Positions 52,251-61,395 of a DNA stretch of 64,000 bases are shown here, piece by piece. The translations under genes were made by a program, and so were the position numbers. The notes beneath the pieces are model-generated. The model made no database searches. It was not told the origin of the DNA and saw nothing but the letters and a program-made list of their open reading frames with translations. The stretch comes from Streptomyces sp. NBC_00162 (lineage in GTDB: Bacteria > Actinomycetota > Actinomycetes > Streptomycetales > Streptomycetaceae): positions 4,526,001 through 4,590,000 of the forward strand of contig NZ_CP102509.1 of assembly GCF_024611995.1 (NCBI RefSeq). Reading direction: 5' to 3'. Positions within the stretch are counted from its first letter, which is position 1, and each line of letters starts with the position of its first letter.

Positions 52251-53051
52251 ATGCCCCTGCTCTACGTGACCGACCTGGCGTACCCGGCGCGCGGCCGCCG
52301 CTACGGCGACGAGGACACATTCCTCACCGCCCGGCTGCGCGAGCACTTCCCGCTGGCCCTGTGCCATCCGCGCGACGCGGAACGCCTGCTGCCCGGCTTC
52401 GACGCCGTGGTCGTCCGCAACAGCGGTCCGGTCCTGCACTACCAGGAGGCCTACGACTCCTTCCGGGCCGCCGCGCTCGCCTCCGGCACCCCGGTCTACA
52501 ACCCGCTCACGGGCCGCGGAGACATGGCGGGCAAGCAGTACCTGCTCGACCTCACGGCCGCCGGGTACCCGGTCATCCCGACCGTCGACGACCCGGCCCG
52601 GCTGTCGGAACTGCCGGACGTGCCGCAGTACGCGGTCAAGCCCAAGCAGGGCGCGGACTCCATCGGGCTCACCTTCACCGCCACCCCCACGGGCCCGGCC
52701 GGCGAGATCCTCATCCAGCCCCGCATCGACTTCGCGTACGAGGTGTCCTTCTACTTCGTCGACGACGCCTTCCAGTACGCGCTCCACGCCCCGGACCCGG
52801 ACCGCCGCTGGGAGCTGGTGACCTACGAACCCACCGACGCGGACCTGGCGTTCGCCCGCACCTTCATCGAGTGGAACACCCTCTCCCACGGCATCCAGCG
52901 GGTGGACGCCTGCCGCGCGCCCTCGGGCGAACTGCTCCTGGTCGAGCTGGAGGACCTGAACCCGTACCTCTCCCTGGACCTCCTCCCGCCCGAGGTCCAG
53001 GACGCCTTCATCACATCACTCACGGGATCTCTCCACTCCTTCCTCACCTGA
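52251..53051 (+). CDS. ATP-grasp-like ligase of unknown substrate
   Basis: 266 residues. N-terminal Rossmann-like pre-ATP-grasp part (MPLLYVTDLAYPARGRRYGDEDTFL), then YAVKPKQGADSIGL with the ATP-binding lysine and VELEDLNPYLSLD with the metal ligands, the layout of RimK/GshB-type carboxylate-amine ligases. Which acid and amine are joined is unknown. TAGGTT lies 6 bp before the ATG with no ribosome site. Confidence 0.75.
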   Translation: MPLLYVTDLAYPARGRRYGDEDTFLTARLREHFPLALCHPRDAERLLPGFDAVVVRNSGPVLHYQEAYDSFRAAALASGTPVYNPLTGRGDMAGKQYLLDLTAAGYPVIPTVDDPARLSELPDVPQYAVKPKQGADSIGLTFTATPTGPAGEILIQPRIDFAYEVSFYFVDDAFQYALHAPDPDRRWELVTYEPTDADLAFARTFIEWNTLSHGIQRVDACRAPSGELLLVELEDLNPYLSLDLLPPEVQDAFITSLTGSLHSFLT

Positions 53052-53079
53052 TGTCAGACCCGGGTGCGAGGCTCTGTTC

Positions 53080-53601
53080 ATGGACAAGCAGACCTTCTGG
53101 AAGCTGATCGACACGGCGCGCGCGGAGGCGGCGCAGGACCTGGTGGCGGAGCGTGCGGCGGTGTTGCTCGCACGCCTCCCGGAGGCGGAGATAGCCGCGG
53201 CCCAGCAGGTGCTGTGGGATCTGCTGGCGGAGTCCTACCGCAATCCCCTCTGGGCCGCGGCCTACGTGATCAACGGCGGCTGCTCGGACGACGGCTTCGA
53301 CTACTTCCGGGGCTGGCTGCTCACCCAGGGGCAGGAGGCCTTCGAGGCGGCCCTGGCCGACCCGGACTCCCTGGCGTCCCACCCCGCGGTGCGCGAGGCC
53401 GCGCGGGAGGGCCTGGAACTGTCCGACGAGGAGGCCCTCTCCATCGCCTGGACCGCCTACGAGACCGCGACGGGCCGGGAACTCCCGGCGGACTCCTTCA
53501 CGATCAGCTACCCGGCGCTGGACCCGTCCTGGGACTTCGACTTCGACGACACCGAGGAGACCACGGCCCGCCTCCCCCGGCTGAGCGCCCTCTTCGACTA
53601 G
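53080..53601 (+). CDS. DUF4240 domain-containing protein
   Basis: 173 residues. Begins MDKQTFWKLIDTARAEA and contains WAAAYVINGGCSDDGFDYFRGWL, the DUF4240 hallmark. Small acidic cytoplasmic protein of unknown function. Start supported by GAGG 8 bp upstream. Confidence 0.85.
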   Translation: MDKQTFWKLIDTARAEAAQDLVAERAAVLLARLPEAEIAAAQQVLWDLLAESYRNPLWAAAYVINGGCSDDGFDYFRGWLLTQGQEAFEAALADPDSLASHPAVREAAREGLELSDEEALSIAWTAYETATGRELPADSFTISYPALDPSWDFDFDDTEETTARLPRLSALFD

Positions 53602-53670
53602 ACGGGGCAGCCGCGGGCTCCTTCGTACGGGCGTGACCGGGCGTTCATGCGCGGATGGCAAGCTTGAAGC

Positions 53671-55512
53671 ATGAACGATGCCGCCCCGGCGCACACCCCC
53701 GCGCCCGCGCCCCGACGTGCCCGTGTCCGTGCCCCCGAGCTGATCGGCGAGGGAGGCTGGCTGAACACCGGCGGGAAGCCGTACACCCTCGCTGACCTGC
53801 GAGGGCGGATTGTGATCCTGGATTTCTGGACCTTCTGCTGCATCAACTGCCTGCACGTCCTCGACGAGCTGCGCGAGCTGGAGGAGAAGCACCGCGACAC
53901 CGTCGTGATCATCGGGGTGCACTCGCCGAAGTTCGTGCACGAGGCCGAGCACGCCGCCGTCGTCGATGCCGTCGAGCGGTACGAGGTGCACCACCCGGTG
54001 CTGGACGATCCGGAGCTCGCGACCTGGAAGCAGTACGCCGTGCGGGCCTGGCCCACGCTCGTGGTGATCGACCCCGAGGGGTACATCGTCGCGCAGCACG
54101 CCGGTGAGGGGCACGCGCACGCCATCGAGCGGCTCGTCGAGCAGCTGGAGGCCGAGCACGAGGCCAAGGGGACGCTGCGGCGCGGCGACGGGCCGTACGT
54201 GGCGCCCGAGCCGGTGGCGAGCGATCTGCGGTTCCCCGGGAAGGCGCTGGTGCTGCCCAGCGGGAACCTCCTGGTGTCGGACTCGACGCGGCACCAGCTC
54301 GTGGAGCTGGCCCCCGACGCGGAGAGCGTCGTACGGCGCATCGGGAGCGGCGAGCGCGGGTTCACCGCCGAGAGCTTCAGCGAGCCGCAGGGGCTGGCGC
54401 TGCTGCCCGACGGGAGCGTCGTCGTCGCCGACACCGTCAACCACGCGCTGCGCCGCTTCGACCCGGCCACCGGGGCCGTCGAGACCGTCGCCGGCACCGG
54501 CCGGCAGTGGTGGCAGGGCTCGCCCACCTCGGGGCCCGCGCTCGAGGTGGACCTGTCCTCGCCGTGGGACGTGGCCTGGTGGCAGGACAAGGTCTGGATC
54601 GCCATGGCCGGTGTCCACCAGCTGTGGACCTGGGACCCGGAGGCGGGCACCGTCCAGGTCGCGGCGGGCACGACCAACGAGGGCCTGCACGACGGGCCGG
54701 CCGACGAGGCCTGGTTCGCCCAGCCCTCCGGGCTCGCGGCGGCCGGGGACCGGCTGTGGATCGCCGACTCCGAGACCAGCGCGCTGAGGTACGTCCACCC
54801 CACCGATGCCGGCTACGCCGTCACGACCGCCGTCGGCACCGGGCTGTTCGACTTCGGGCACCGGGACGGGGACGCCGGCCAGGCCCTGCTCCAGCACCCG
54901 CTCGGGGTCACCGCGCTGCCCGACGGCTCGGTCGCGGTGTGCGACACCTACAACCACGCGCTGCGCCGGTACGACCCCGCCACCGGCGAGGTCTCGACGC
55001 TCGCCACCGACCTGCGCGAGCCCAGCGACGCCGTGCTGTGCGGTGCGGACATCGTGGTCGTCGAGTCCGCCCGGCACCGGCTGACCCGGCTGCGGCTTCC
55101 GGAGGACGCGGTACGGGTGGACGCGGTCGCCCACCGGACGCAGCGCGCCGCCACCGAGGTGGCGCCCGGCACGCTCCGCCTCGACGTGGTGTTCCAGGCT
55201 CCGAGCGGGCAGAAGCTCGACACCCGCTACGGGCCGTCCACCCGGCTGCTGGTCTCCTCGACCCCGCCCGAGCTGCTCGCGACGGGCGAGGGCGCCGGGA
55301 CCGACCTGTTCCGGGAGCTCGCGCTGAACCCGGAGGTCACCGAGGGCGTGCTGCACGTCTCCGCGATGGCGGCGTCCTGCGACGACGACCCGTCGAACGA
55401 GTACCCGGCCTGCCACGTCCACCAGCAGGACTGGGGCGTGCCCGTCCGCGTCACCGCCGACGGCGCCTCCCGCCTGCCCCTCGTCCTCGCCGGGATGGAC
55501 GACGAGGGGTGA
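53671..55512 (+). CDS. Thioredoxin-fold protein with NHL-type beta-propeller
   Basis: 613 residues. Residues 20-170 are a TlpA/thioredoxin-like domain with an active-site CINC (residues 57-60) in DFWTFCCINCLHVLDEL. Residues about 185-500 hold NHL-like repeats (LPSGNLLVSDSTRHQLVEL, LPDGSVVVADTVNHALRRFD, LPDGSVAVCDTYNHALRRYD) of about 45-60 residues. The last 110 residues are a beta-rich domain. Widely conserved NHLRC2-like architecture; redox partner unknown. No signal peptide, so cytoplasmic. Confidence 0.9.
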   Translation: MNDAAPAHTPAPAPRRARVRAPELIGEGGWLNTGGKPYTLADLRGRIVILDFWTFCCINCLHVLDELRELEEKHRDTVVIIGVHSPKFVHEAEHAAVVDAVERYEVHHPVLDDPELATWKQYAVRAWPTLVVIDPEGYIVAQHAGEGHAHAIERLVEQLEAEHEAKGTLRRGDGPYVAPEPVASDLRFPGKALVLPSGNLLVSDSTRHQLVELAPDAESVVRRIGSGERGFTAESFSEPQGLALLPDGSVVVADTVNHALRRFDPATGAVETVAGTGRQWWQGSPTSGPALEVDLSSPWDVAWWQDKVWIAMAGVHQLWTWDPEAGTVQVAAGTTNEGLHDGPADEAWFAQPSGLAAAGDRLWIADSETSALRYVHPTDAGYAVTTAVGTGLFDFGHRDGDAGQALLQHPLGVTALPDGSVAVCDTYNHALRRYDPATGEVSTLATDLREPSDAVLCGADIVVVESARHRLTRLRLPEDAVRVDAVAHRTQRAATEVAPGTLRLDVVFQAPSGQKLDTRYGPSTRLLVSSTPPELLATGEGAGTDLFRELALNPEVTEGVLHVSAMAASCDDDPSNEYPACHVHQQDWGVPVRVTADGASRLPLVLAGMDDEG

Positions 55513-55545
55513 CGTCCCGCCTTTGACGTCCCGCCTCTGACGACC

Positions 55546-55579
55546 GGCCTTCCTGGGGGCTCAGCCCTCCAGGAAGGCC
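55546..55579. terminator. Terminator between thioredoxin-NHL and aminopeptidase genes
   Basis: GGCCTTCCTGG (55546-55556) with CCAGGAAGGCC (55569-55579), 11 pairs, plus an inner GGGC/GCCC stem. It overlaps the 3' end of the aminopeptidase gene. Just before it a 13-bp direct repeat TGACGTCCCGCCT occurs twice (55510 and 55524). Confidence 0.7.
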
Positions 55580-56862
55580 ACCAGGGCGTTGGCGAGGAGG
55601 TAAGGGTCGTCCGCGCCGCACAGTTCGCGGGCGCTGTGCATCGACAGGATCGCAACGCCGATGTCGACGGTCTGGATGCCGTGGCGGGCGGCGGTGATCG
55701 GGCCGATCGTCGTGCCGCACGGCATCGAGTTGTTGGAGACGAAGGTCTGCCACGGCACCCCGGCCCGCTCGCACGCGCTCGCGAACACCGCGCGCCCGCT
55801 GCCGTCCGTCGCGTACCGCTGGTTGACGTTGACCTTCAGGATCGGACCGCCGTTGGCCCGAGGGTGGTGCGAAGGGTCGTGGCGCTCCGCGTAGTTGGGG
55901 TGCACGGCGTGGCCGGTGTCGGAGGACAGACAGATGGTTCCCGCGAAGGCTCTCGCGCGGTCCTCGTACGAGCCGCCGCGCGAGAAGACTGAACGTTCCA
56001 GCACGTTCCCCAGCAGCGGTCCGTCCGCGCCGGTGTCCGACTGCGAGCCGTTCTCCTCGTGGTCGAAGGCGGCCAGCACCGGGATGTGCTCCAGCTTCCC
56101 GGCGCTGGACGCCGCGGACGCGGCCGCCAGCGCCGCGATCCCCGCGTGCACCGACAGCAGGTTGTCCATCCGGGGACCGGCGAGCAGTTCGCGGTCGCGG
56201 CCGAGGTAGGCGGGCGGCTCGATCGAGTGGACCATCAGGTCCCAGCCGGCCACCGAGCCCTGTTCCAGGCCCTCTTCCTCCTCGAGGAACGCGATCAGGT
56301 CGCCCTCCTGCACATCGCCCAGGCCCCAGATCGGCTGCATGTGCCGCTGCTTGTCGAGCTTGAGGCCGTCGGTGTTCACCGACCGGTCCAGGTGCACGGC
56401 CAGTTGGGGCACGCGCAGCAGCGCGCGGTCCACGTTCACCAGGCGCTCGCTGCCGTCGCGCAGGGACAGCCGCCCGGCCAGGCCCAGGTCGCGGTCGAGC
56501 CAGGTGTTGAGCAGGGTCCCGCCGTAGATCTCGACGGCGATCTGCCGCCAGCCCTGGGAGCCGGTGTCCGGCAGGGGCTTGACCCGCAGGTTGGGGGAGT
56601 CCGTGTGCGCGCCGATGATCCGGAAGGGAGTGTGGGCGCTCGCGCCCTCGGGGACGAACCAGGCGATGAGCGCGCCGCCGCGGAGCACGAACTTGCCCCC
56701 GGTACTCGCATCCCAGGCGTCCGTTTCCGACAACTGCCTGAAGCCTGCCTTTTCCAGCCGCTCGGCCGCGTTGGCCACGGCGTGGTACGGCGACGGACTG
56801 GCCGTCAGGAAGGTCATCAGATCGTCGGTGTGGCCGCGGTCGAAGCGGGCGGGAGAGCTCAT
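55561..56862 (-). CDS. apeB: M18-family aminopeptidase
   Basis: 433 residues from the ATG at 56860-56862 (AAGGTG ribosome site). Dinuclear zinc aminopeptidase: metal-ligand segments IIGAHTDSPNLRVKP, AFDHEENGS, SSDTGHAVHPNYAERHDPSHHP and MPCGTTIGPITAARHGIQTVD are conserved. Removes N-terminal (acidic) residues from peptides in the cytoplasm. Shares its 3' hairpin with the neighbouring convergent gene. The symbol is that of the bacterial probable M18 peptidase. Confidence 0.92.
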   Translation of the reverse strand: MSSPARFDRGHTDDLMTFLTASPSPYHAVANAAERLEKAGFRQLSETDAWDASTGGKFVLRGGALIAWFVPEGASAHTPFRIIGAHTDSPNLRVKPLPDTGSQGWRQIAVEIYGGTLLNTWLDRDLGLAGRLSLRDGSERLVNVDRALLRVPQLAVHLDRSVNTDGLKLDKQRHMQPIWGLGDVQEGDLIAFLEEEEGLEQGSVAGWDLMVHSIEPPAYLGRDRELLAGPRMDNLLSVHAGIAALAAASAASSAGKLEHIPVLAAFDHEENGSQSDTGADGPLLGNVLERSVFSRGGSYEDRARAFAGTICLSSDTGHAVHPNYAERHDPSHHPRANGGPILKVNVNQRYATDGSGRAVFASACERAGVPWQTFVSNNSMPCGTTIGPITAARHGIQTVDIGVAILSMHSARELCGADDPYLLANALVAFLEG

Positions 56863-56964
56863 GTGGTTCACCTTAACGACGGTCGTGTTCGCCATGGCCG
56901 GACTGCGGCTGATAGCCGAGAGGTCGGGGACCGCGAGGTGTGTGATCTGCGGTCCCGTCAATTC

Positions 56965-57696
56965 TCAGCCCGGCGGACGCTCGAATCGGCGGTGCAGCTG
57001 TCTGCGCTCGCCCCGGCGGATGCGCGGGAGCATCTCCGGGGTCTGCGCGGAGCGCTGCGCGCGCCTTTTGCGTCCGGCGCAGAAGATACAGCCCTCACCT
57101 GGGGGTGCGTCGGGGTCGATGGGCGCCCCTGGGTGCTCGGAGCAGCCGGAGGCGTTGCGCGGCCGCGACAGCTCGCGGGCGACGATGAAGGCGCGGTGGA
57201 GGTCGTCGGCGATCCGGACGAAGTCCTCCGCGGGCGAGGACAGGCTGAGGTGGAAGCGCTGGTCCTCGACGGTGCGCAGGTACGAGCGCAGCGTCTCGAG
57301 GCTGTACGGGCCCTCCGGCACGGGGTAGCCGAGGCGCCGCTGCTCCGCGGCGGGCGCGGGACCGGCGGGCCGGCCGCCCTGCAGCCGCCGCCCGAGCCGG
57401 CGCCGGTCGTTGCAGATGAGGCAGCGGCCCCAGCCGTCGGGGGCCTCGGGGTCGAGGGCGCCGTTGGGGTGCTCCGGGCAGCCGGTGTAGCTCTTGGCGG
57501 GGGCCAGCCCGGCGGCGGTCTGGAAGGCCACGTACAGCGCGTCGGCGATCCCGTCGTACTCGGCGGGGTGCGCGCCGTCGTACAGCTCCCGGAGGTGGTC
57601 GCCGAGGCTTCCCAGGCTCGCCTGCAGCTCCTTGAGGGCGTACGGCCGCCCGGTCGGGACGGAGTACCCCCTGCTGTGCTGCTCCTGTGGACTCAT
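56965..57696 (-). CDS. Protein with two zinc-ribbon-like repeats, unknown function
   Basis: 243 residues from the ATG at 57694-57696; an ATG ten codons upstream is possible. Two homologous halves: each has a stretch 'Y(A/S)L(K/E)xLxxxL', a 'DG/DF..IADxLxxAF' helix, then CPEH...CLIC and CSEH...CIFC (CxxH, 14-15 residues containing DPxAPxG, CxxC). Each probably binds one zinc ion. The C-terminal 30 residues are Arg-rich (RRGERRQLHRR), which may bind nucleic acid. No ribosome site seen. No family recognised. Confidence 0.7.
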   Translation of the reverse strand: MSPQEQHSRGYSVPTGRPYALKELQASLGSLGDHLRELYDGAHPAEYDGIADALYVAFQTAAGLAPAKSYTGCPEHPNGALDPEAPDGWGRCLICNDRRRLGRRLQGGRPAGPAPAAEQRRLGYPVPEGPYSLETLRSYLRTVEDQRFHLSLSSPAEDFVRIADDLHRAFIVARELSRPRNASGCSEHPGAPIDPDAPPGEGCIFCAGRKRRAQRSAQTPEMLPRIRRGERRQLHRRFERPPG

Positions 57697-57751
57697 ACGT
57701 ATGAGCGTCCCATGAACGACTGACAACGGAAGAACGCACAGGTAAGCGAGT

Positions 57752-57781
57752 GGCCGGGCCCCCGTGGAGGGGGACCCGGCC
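57752..57781 (-). terminator. Terminator of the long acyl-CoA dehydrogenase gene
   Basis: GGCCGGGCCCCC (57752-57763) pairs with GGGGG-A-CCCGGCC (57769-57781), one bulged A, loop GTGGA. An outer 8-bp stem (57743-57750 with 57795-57802) includes the stop codon. Confidence 0.7.
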
Positions 57782-57799
57782 GCTGGGCGCGAAGCTCGC

Positions 57800-59626
57800 T
57801 TAGAAGGCGGCCTCGTCGAGCTCCATCAGGGAGTTGTCGACGGACTCGGCGAGCGAGCGGGCGACCGAGACGCCGGGCAGGACCTGCGACGCGAAGAACT
57901 TCGCGGCGGCGATCTTGCCGGTGTAGAACGGCACGTCCTTGGCGGAGGCGGTCGCGAGCTTCTCGGCGGCCACGGCCGCACCCTTGAGCAGCAGGTATCC
58001 GACGACGACGTCGCCGGAGGCCATCAGCAGGCGGGTGGTGTTCTGGCCGACCTTGTAGATGTTCTTGACGTCCTCGCCGGTGGCGGTGAGGTCGACGATC
58101 ATCTGGCCGACGATGGCCTCGAGGTCCACGGCGGCCTTGGCGAGCGCGTCGCGGGCGCCGGCCAGCTCCTCGCCGCCGACGGCCTCGGCCAGGAACTTCT
58201 TGATCGTCTCGGAGAGGATGTTCAGGGAGGCGCCCTGGTCGCGGACGATCTTCCGGAAGAAGAAGTCCTGGCCCTGGATCGCCGTGGTGCCCTCGTAGAG
58301 GGTGTCGATCTTGGCGTCCCGGATGTACTGCTCGATCGGGTATTCCTGCAGGTAGCCGGAACCGCCGAAGGTCTGCAGCGACTGGGCGAGCTGCTCGTAG
58401 GACTTCTCCGAGCCGTAGCCCTTCACGATCGGCAGGAGCAGGTCGTTCAGGCCGATCTCGGCAGCGGCGTCCTCGCCCGCGGCCTGCTTCAGCTGGATCG
58501 CGTCCTGGACGGAGGCGGTGTACAGCACCAGGGCGCGCATGCCCTCGGCGTACGCCTTCTGCGTCATGAGCGAGCGGCGCACGTCGGGGTGGTGCGTGAT
58601 GGTGACCTTGGGCGCCGTCTTGTCCATGAAGTTGGCCAGGTCCGGACCCTGCACGCGCTCCTTGGCGTACTCCAGCGCGTTGAGGTAGCCGGTGGAGAGG
58701 GTGGCGATGGCCTTCGTGCCGACCATCATCCGGGCGAACTCGATGATCATGAACATCTGGCGGATGCCGTCGTGCTTGTCACCGATCAGCCAGCCCTTGG
58801 CGGGGTGCTGGTCGCCGAAGGTCATCTCGCACGTGTTGGAGGCCTTGAGGCCCATCTTGTGCTCGACGTTCGTGGCGTAGACGCCGTTGCGCTCGCCCAG
58901 CTCGCCGGTCTCCCAGTCGAAGTGGAACTTCGGGACGAGGAAGAGCGACAGGCCCTTGGTGCCCGGGCCGTGGCCCTCGGGGCGGGCGAGGACGTAGTGG
59001 AGGATGTTCTCCTCCATGTCGTGCTCACCGGACGTGATGAAGCGCTTCACGCCCTCGATGTGCCAGGAGCCGTCGGCCTGCTGGATCGCCTTGGTGCGGC
59101 CGGCGCCCACGTCCGAGCCGGCGTCCGGCTCGGTGAGGACCATGGTGGAGCCCCAGCGCTTCTCGACGGCGATCTCGGCGACCTTCTTCTGCGCCTCGTT
59201 GCCCTCTTCGAAGAGGATGCCGGCGAACGCCGGGCCGGAGGAGTACATCCAGATGGCCGGGTTCGAGCCGAGCAGCAGCTCCGCGTACGCCCAGATGAGT
59301 GAACGGGGCGAGGTGGTGCCGCCGATCTCCTCGGGCAGGCCCAGACGCCAGTACTCGGAGTCCATGAAGGCTTCGTAGCTCTTCTTGAAGGAGGCCGGGA
59401 CCGGCGCGGTGTTGGTGGCCGGGTCGAAGACCGGCGGGTTGCGGTCGGCGTCCTCGAAGGAGGCGGCCAGCTCGTTCTCCGCGAGGCGGGTGAGCTCGGA
59501 CAGGACGCTCTTGGCGGTCTCGGTGTCCATCTCCTCGAACGGACCGGTGCCGTACAGCTTGTCGCGGCCGAGCACCTCGAAGAGGTTGAACTCGATGTCG
59601 CGGAGATTCGACTTGTAGTGCCCCAT
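57800..59626 (-). CDS. Long-form acyl-CoA dehydrogenase (FadE5-like)
   Basis: 608 residues from the ATG at 59624-59626 (GGAG 9 bp upstream). The extra C-terminal about 150 residues ([12 protein letters not shown] ... [17 protein letters not shown]) set it apart from 380-residue enzymes. FAD/substrate motifs are [15 protein letters not shown] and [13 protein letters not shown]; the catalytic base Glu is expected in the segment [17 protein letters not shown]. First step of fatty-acid beta-oxidation, broad chain length by analogy with FadE5. Two TACC-N4-GGTA palindromes lie upstream. Confidence 0.92.
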   Translation of the reverse strand: MGHYKSNLRDIEFNLFEVLGRDKLYGTGPFEEMDTETAKSVLSELTRLAENELAASFEDADRNPPVFDPATNTAPVPASFKKSYEAFMDSEYWRLGLPEEIGGTTSPRSLIWAYAELLLGSNPAIWMYSSGPAFAGILFEEGNEAQKKVAEIAVEKRWGSTMVLTEPDAGSDVGAGRTKAIQQADGSWHIEGVKRFITSGEHDMEENILHYVLARPEGHGPGTKGLSLFLVPKFHFDWETGELGERNGVYATNVEHKMGLKASNTCEMTFGDQHPAKGWLIGDKHDGIRQMFMIIEFARMMVGTKAIATLSTGYLNALEYAKERVQGPDLANFMDKTAPKVTITHHPDVRRSLMTQKAYAEGMRALVLYTASVQDAIQLKQAAGEDAAAEIGLNDLLLPIVKGYGSEKSYEQLAQSLQTFGGSGYLQEYPIEQYIRDAKIDTLYEGTTAIQGQDFFFRKIVRDQGASLNILSETIKKFLAEAVGGEELAGARDALAKAAVDLEAIVGQMIVDLTATGEDVKNIYKVGQNTTRLLMASGDVVVGYLLLKGAAVAAEKLATASAKDVPFYTGKIAAAKFFASQVLPGVSVARSLAESVDNSLMELDEAAF

Positions 59627-59670
59627 GGCGACGGCTCCGTTAAGGCTCGGGAAGACAGGTTCCTCGTACA

Positions 59671-59706
59671 TACCAATCGGTAACCTCATGATGCTACCCA
59701 CCGGTA
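59671..59706. promoter_or_regulatory. Tandem TACC-N4-GGTA palindromes upstream of acyl-CoA dehydrogenase
   Basis: TACCAATCGGTA (59671-59682) and TACCCACCGGTA (59695-59706), centres 24 bp apart, 45-80 bp before the ATG. Arm and spacing suit a TetR-type fatty-acid regulator binding in tandem. No regulator gene is adjacent. Confidence 0.6.
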
Positions 59707-59800
59707 ATAAGACGCAACCCTTGGCGGGCAACTGTGACCAGGGTCAAGCGTGGCGCGATTGCGTCTCTGGGGGCCGGGGCCGGTCGGTAGGCTTCGCTCC

Positions 59801-60259
59801 ATGTACGGCTACGACCAGAACGTGAGCGCAGGGCAGCAGTACGCCGCCCCGCAGCAGATGGGCGGCGGGTACGGCGAGCAGCCGCTCTACCCCGAGCCCT
59901 CGCCGCCGTCGCTCGCCGACGCGGTACGGGCCTTCACCACCGGATCGCTGTCGGCGGAGGACTTCCAGCAGATCTTCGCCACCTCGAAGGTCTACTGCCC
60001 GCGCGGCGAGACCCCGGGCTTCCTGGCGCTGCACAACACCCAGCAGCCGGTCATCCCGATGTTCACCACGCTCAAGGAGCTGCGCCGGTACGCCGGCAAG
60101 GAGTCCAAGTACTTCGTGATCACCGGTGCGGAGGTGATCGACCTGCTGCCCACCGGGTACGGATTCGTCCTCGACATGGAGGGCGACCACCGGATGGTCT
60201 TCGACGCGAAGGCGGTCGAGCAGATGGTCGACTTCGCGATGCGCCGCATGTATGGCTGA
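59801..60259 (+). CDS. SseB-family protein
   Basis: 152 residues. A Gln/Gly/Tyr-rich N-terminus (about 30 residues) precedes the compact SseB domain (DFQQIFATSKVYCPRG, PVIPMFTTLKELRRYAGKES, LLPTGYGFVLDMEG). SseB-type domains are small protein-interaction modules; role unknown. TAGGCT lies exactly 7 bp before the ATG with no good ribosome site, suggesting leaderless expression. Confidence 0.8.
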   Translation: MYGYDQNVSAGQQYAAPQQMGGGYGEQPLYPEPSPPSLADAVRAFTTGSLSAEDFQQIFATSKVYCPRGETPGFLALHNTQQPVIPMFTTLKELRRYAGKESKYFVITGAEVIDLLPTGYGFVLDMEGDHRMVFDAKAVEQMVDFAMRRMYG

Positions 60260-60302
60260 CCGCCCTTGCCGCACAGGCGGCTGACCTGCGCTTTCTCGTC
60301 CA

Positions 60303-60332
60303 CGGCCCCCGGGGGAATGTCCCCGGGGGCCG
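60303..60332 (+). terminator. Terminator after the SseB-family gene
   Basis: CGGCCCCCGGGG (60303-60314) with CCCCGGGGGCCG (60321-60332), 12 perfect pairs, 6-nt loop, followed by CTCTGTTCTGT. Confidence 0.8.
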
Positions 60333-60360
60333 CTCTGTTCTGTGGGGTGTGGCAGAAAGT

Positions 60361-60381
60361 TCGAGTTTCAACTAAACTCGA
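60361..60381. promoter_or_regulatory. Palindrome upstream of pirin
   Basis: TCGAGTTT-CAACT-AAACTCGA, perfect 8-bp arms, 20 bp before the pirin ATG and just before its ribosome site, in an unusually A/T-rich stretch. Probably a repressor site (MarR- or TetR-like). Confidence 0.65.
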
Positions 60382-60401
60382 CGCAGAAGGAGGTCCTGAC
60401 C

Positions 60402-61385
60402 ATGCCCGCAGTGACTGTTGAGAACCCGTTGACGCTTCCGCGAGTGGCCGAGCCGCAGGCGGTCGTCCCGCGCAAGGTGCTGGCCGTCACCACCGCTCCC
60501 GGTGGGTTCGAGGGTGAGGGATTCCCGGTGCGCCGCGCGTTCGCGGGGATCAACTACCAGTACCTCGACCCGTTCATCATGATGGACCAGATGGGCGAGG
60601 TGGAGTACGCCCCGGGCGAGCCCAAGGGCACCCCGTGGCACCCGCACCGCGGCTTCGAGACCGTCACCTACCTGATCGACGGAACCTTCGTCCACCAGGA
60701 CAGCAACGGCGGCGGCGGAGTCATCAACGGCGGTGACACGCAGTGGATGACCGCCGGTTCGGGCCTGCTGCACATCGAGGCCCCGCCGGAGTCCCTCGTG
60801 GTCAGCGGCGGCCTCTTCCACGGCCTCCAGCTGTGGGTCAACCTGCCGGCCTCCGACAAGATGATGCCCCCGCGCTACCAGGACATCGGCGGCGGCCAGG
60901 TCCAGCTGCTGACCACCCCGGACGGCGGCGCCCTGCTCCGCGTGATCGCCGGCGAGCTGGACGGTCACGACGGTCCGGGCATCACCCACACCCCCATCAC
61001 GATGATCCACGCGACCGTCACCCCGGGCGCGCAGATCACCCTGCCGTGGCGCGAGGACTTCAACGCCCTGGCGTACGTACTGGCCGGGCGCGGCTCGGTC
61101 GGCGAGGACCGCCGGCCGGTCCACACCGGGCAGACGGCGGTCTTCGGCGAGGGCGGCTCGCTCACGGTGCGGGCGGACGAGTCCCAGGACTCCAACGCTC
61201 CGGATCTGGAGATCGTGCTCCTCGGCGGACGTCCGATCCGCGAGCCGATGGCGCACTACGGGCCGTTCGTCATGAACAGCAAGCACGAGCTCCAGCAGGC
61301 CTTCGACGACTTCCAGGCGGGGCGGCTGGGCACCATCCCGACCACCGCCCGGGAGCGGACCAAGTCGGCGGACCAGCACTCCTAG
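60402..61385 (+). CDS. Pirin family protein
   Basis: 327 residues; ATG preceded by AGAAGGAGG. Bicupin with the metal-binding signature of the first cupin, HPHRGFETVTYLIDG, and GLLHIEAPPE further on. Bacterial pirins are quercetin 2,3-dioxygenases or redox-linked regulators; the iron ligands (three His, one Glu) look present. C-terminal cupin domain residues 190-290. Probably single-gene, controlled by the palindrome at 60361. Confidence 0.92.
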   Translation: MPAVTVENPLTLPRVAEPQAVVPRKVLAVTTAPGGFEGEGFPVRRAFAGINYQYLDPFIMMDQMGEVEYAPGEPKGTPWHPHRGFETVTYLIDGTFVHQDSNGGGGVINGGDTQWMTAGSGLLHIEAPPESLVVSGGLFHGLQLWVNLPASDKMMPPRYQDIGGGQVQLLTTPDGGALLRVIAGELDGHDGPGITHTPITMIHATVTPGAQITLPWREDFNALAYVLAGRGSVGEDRRPVHTGQTAVFGEGGSLTVRADESQDSNAPDLEIVLLGGRPIREPMAHYGPFVMNSKHELQQAFDDFQAGRLGTIPTTARERTKSADQHS

Positions 61386-61395
61386 GAGACCCCTC

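Noticed and set aside
55510..55536. TGACGTCCCGCCT direct repeat as a CRISPR-like or regulatory array
   Set aside because: Only two copies, directly after a stop codon in the terminator region; more likely a local duplication.
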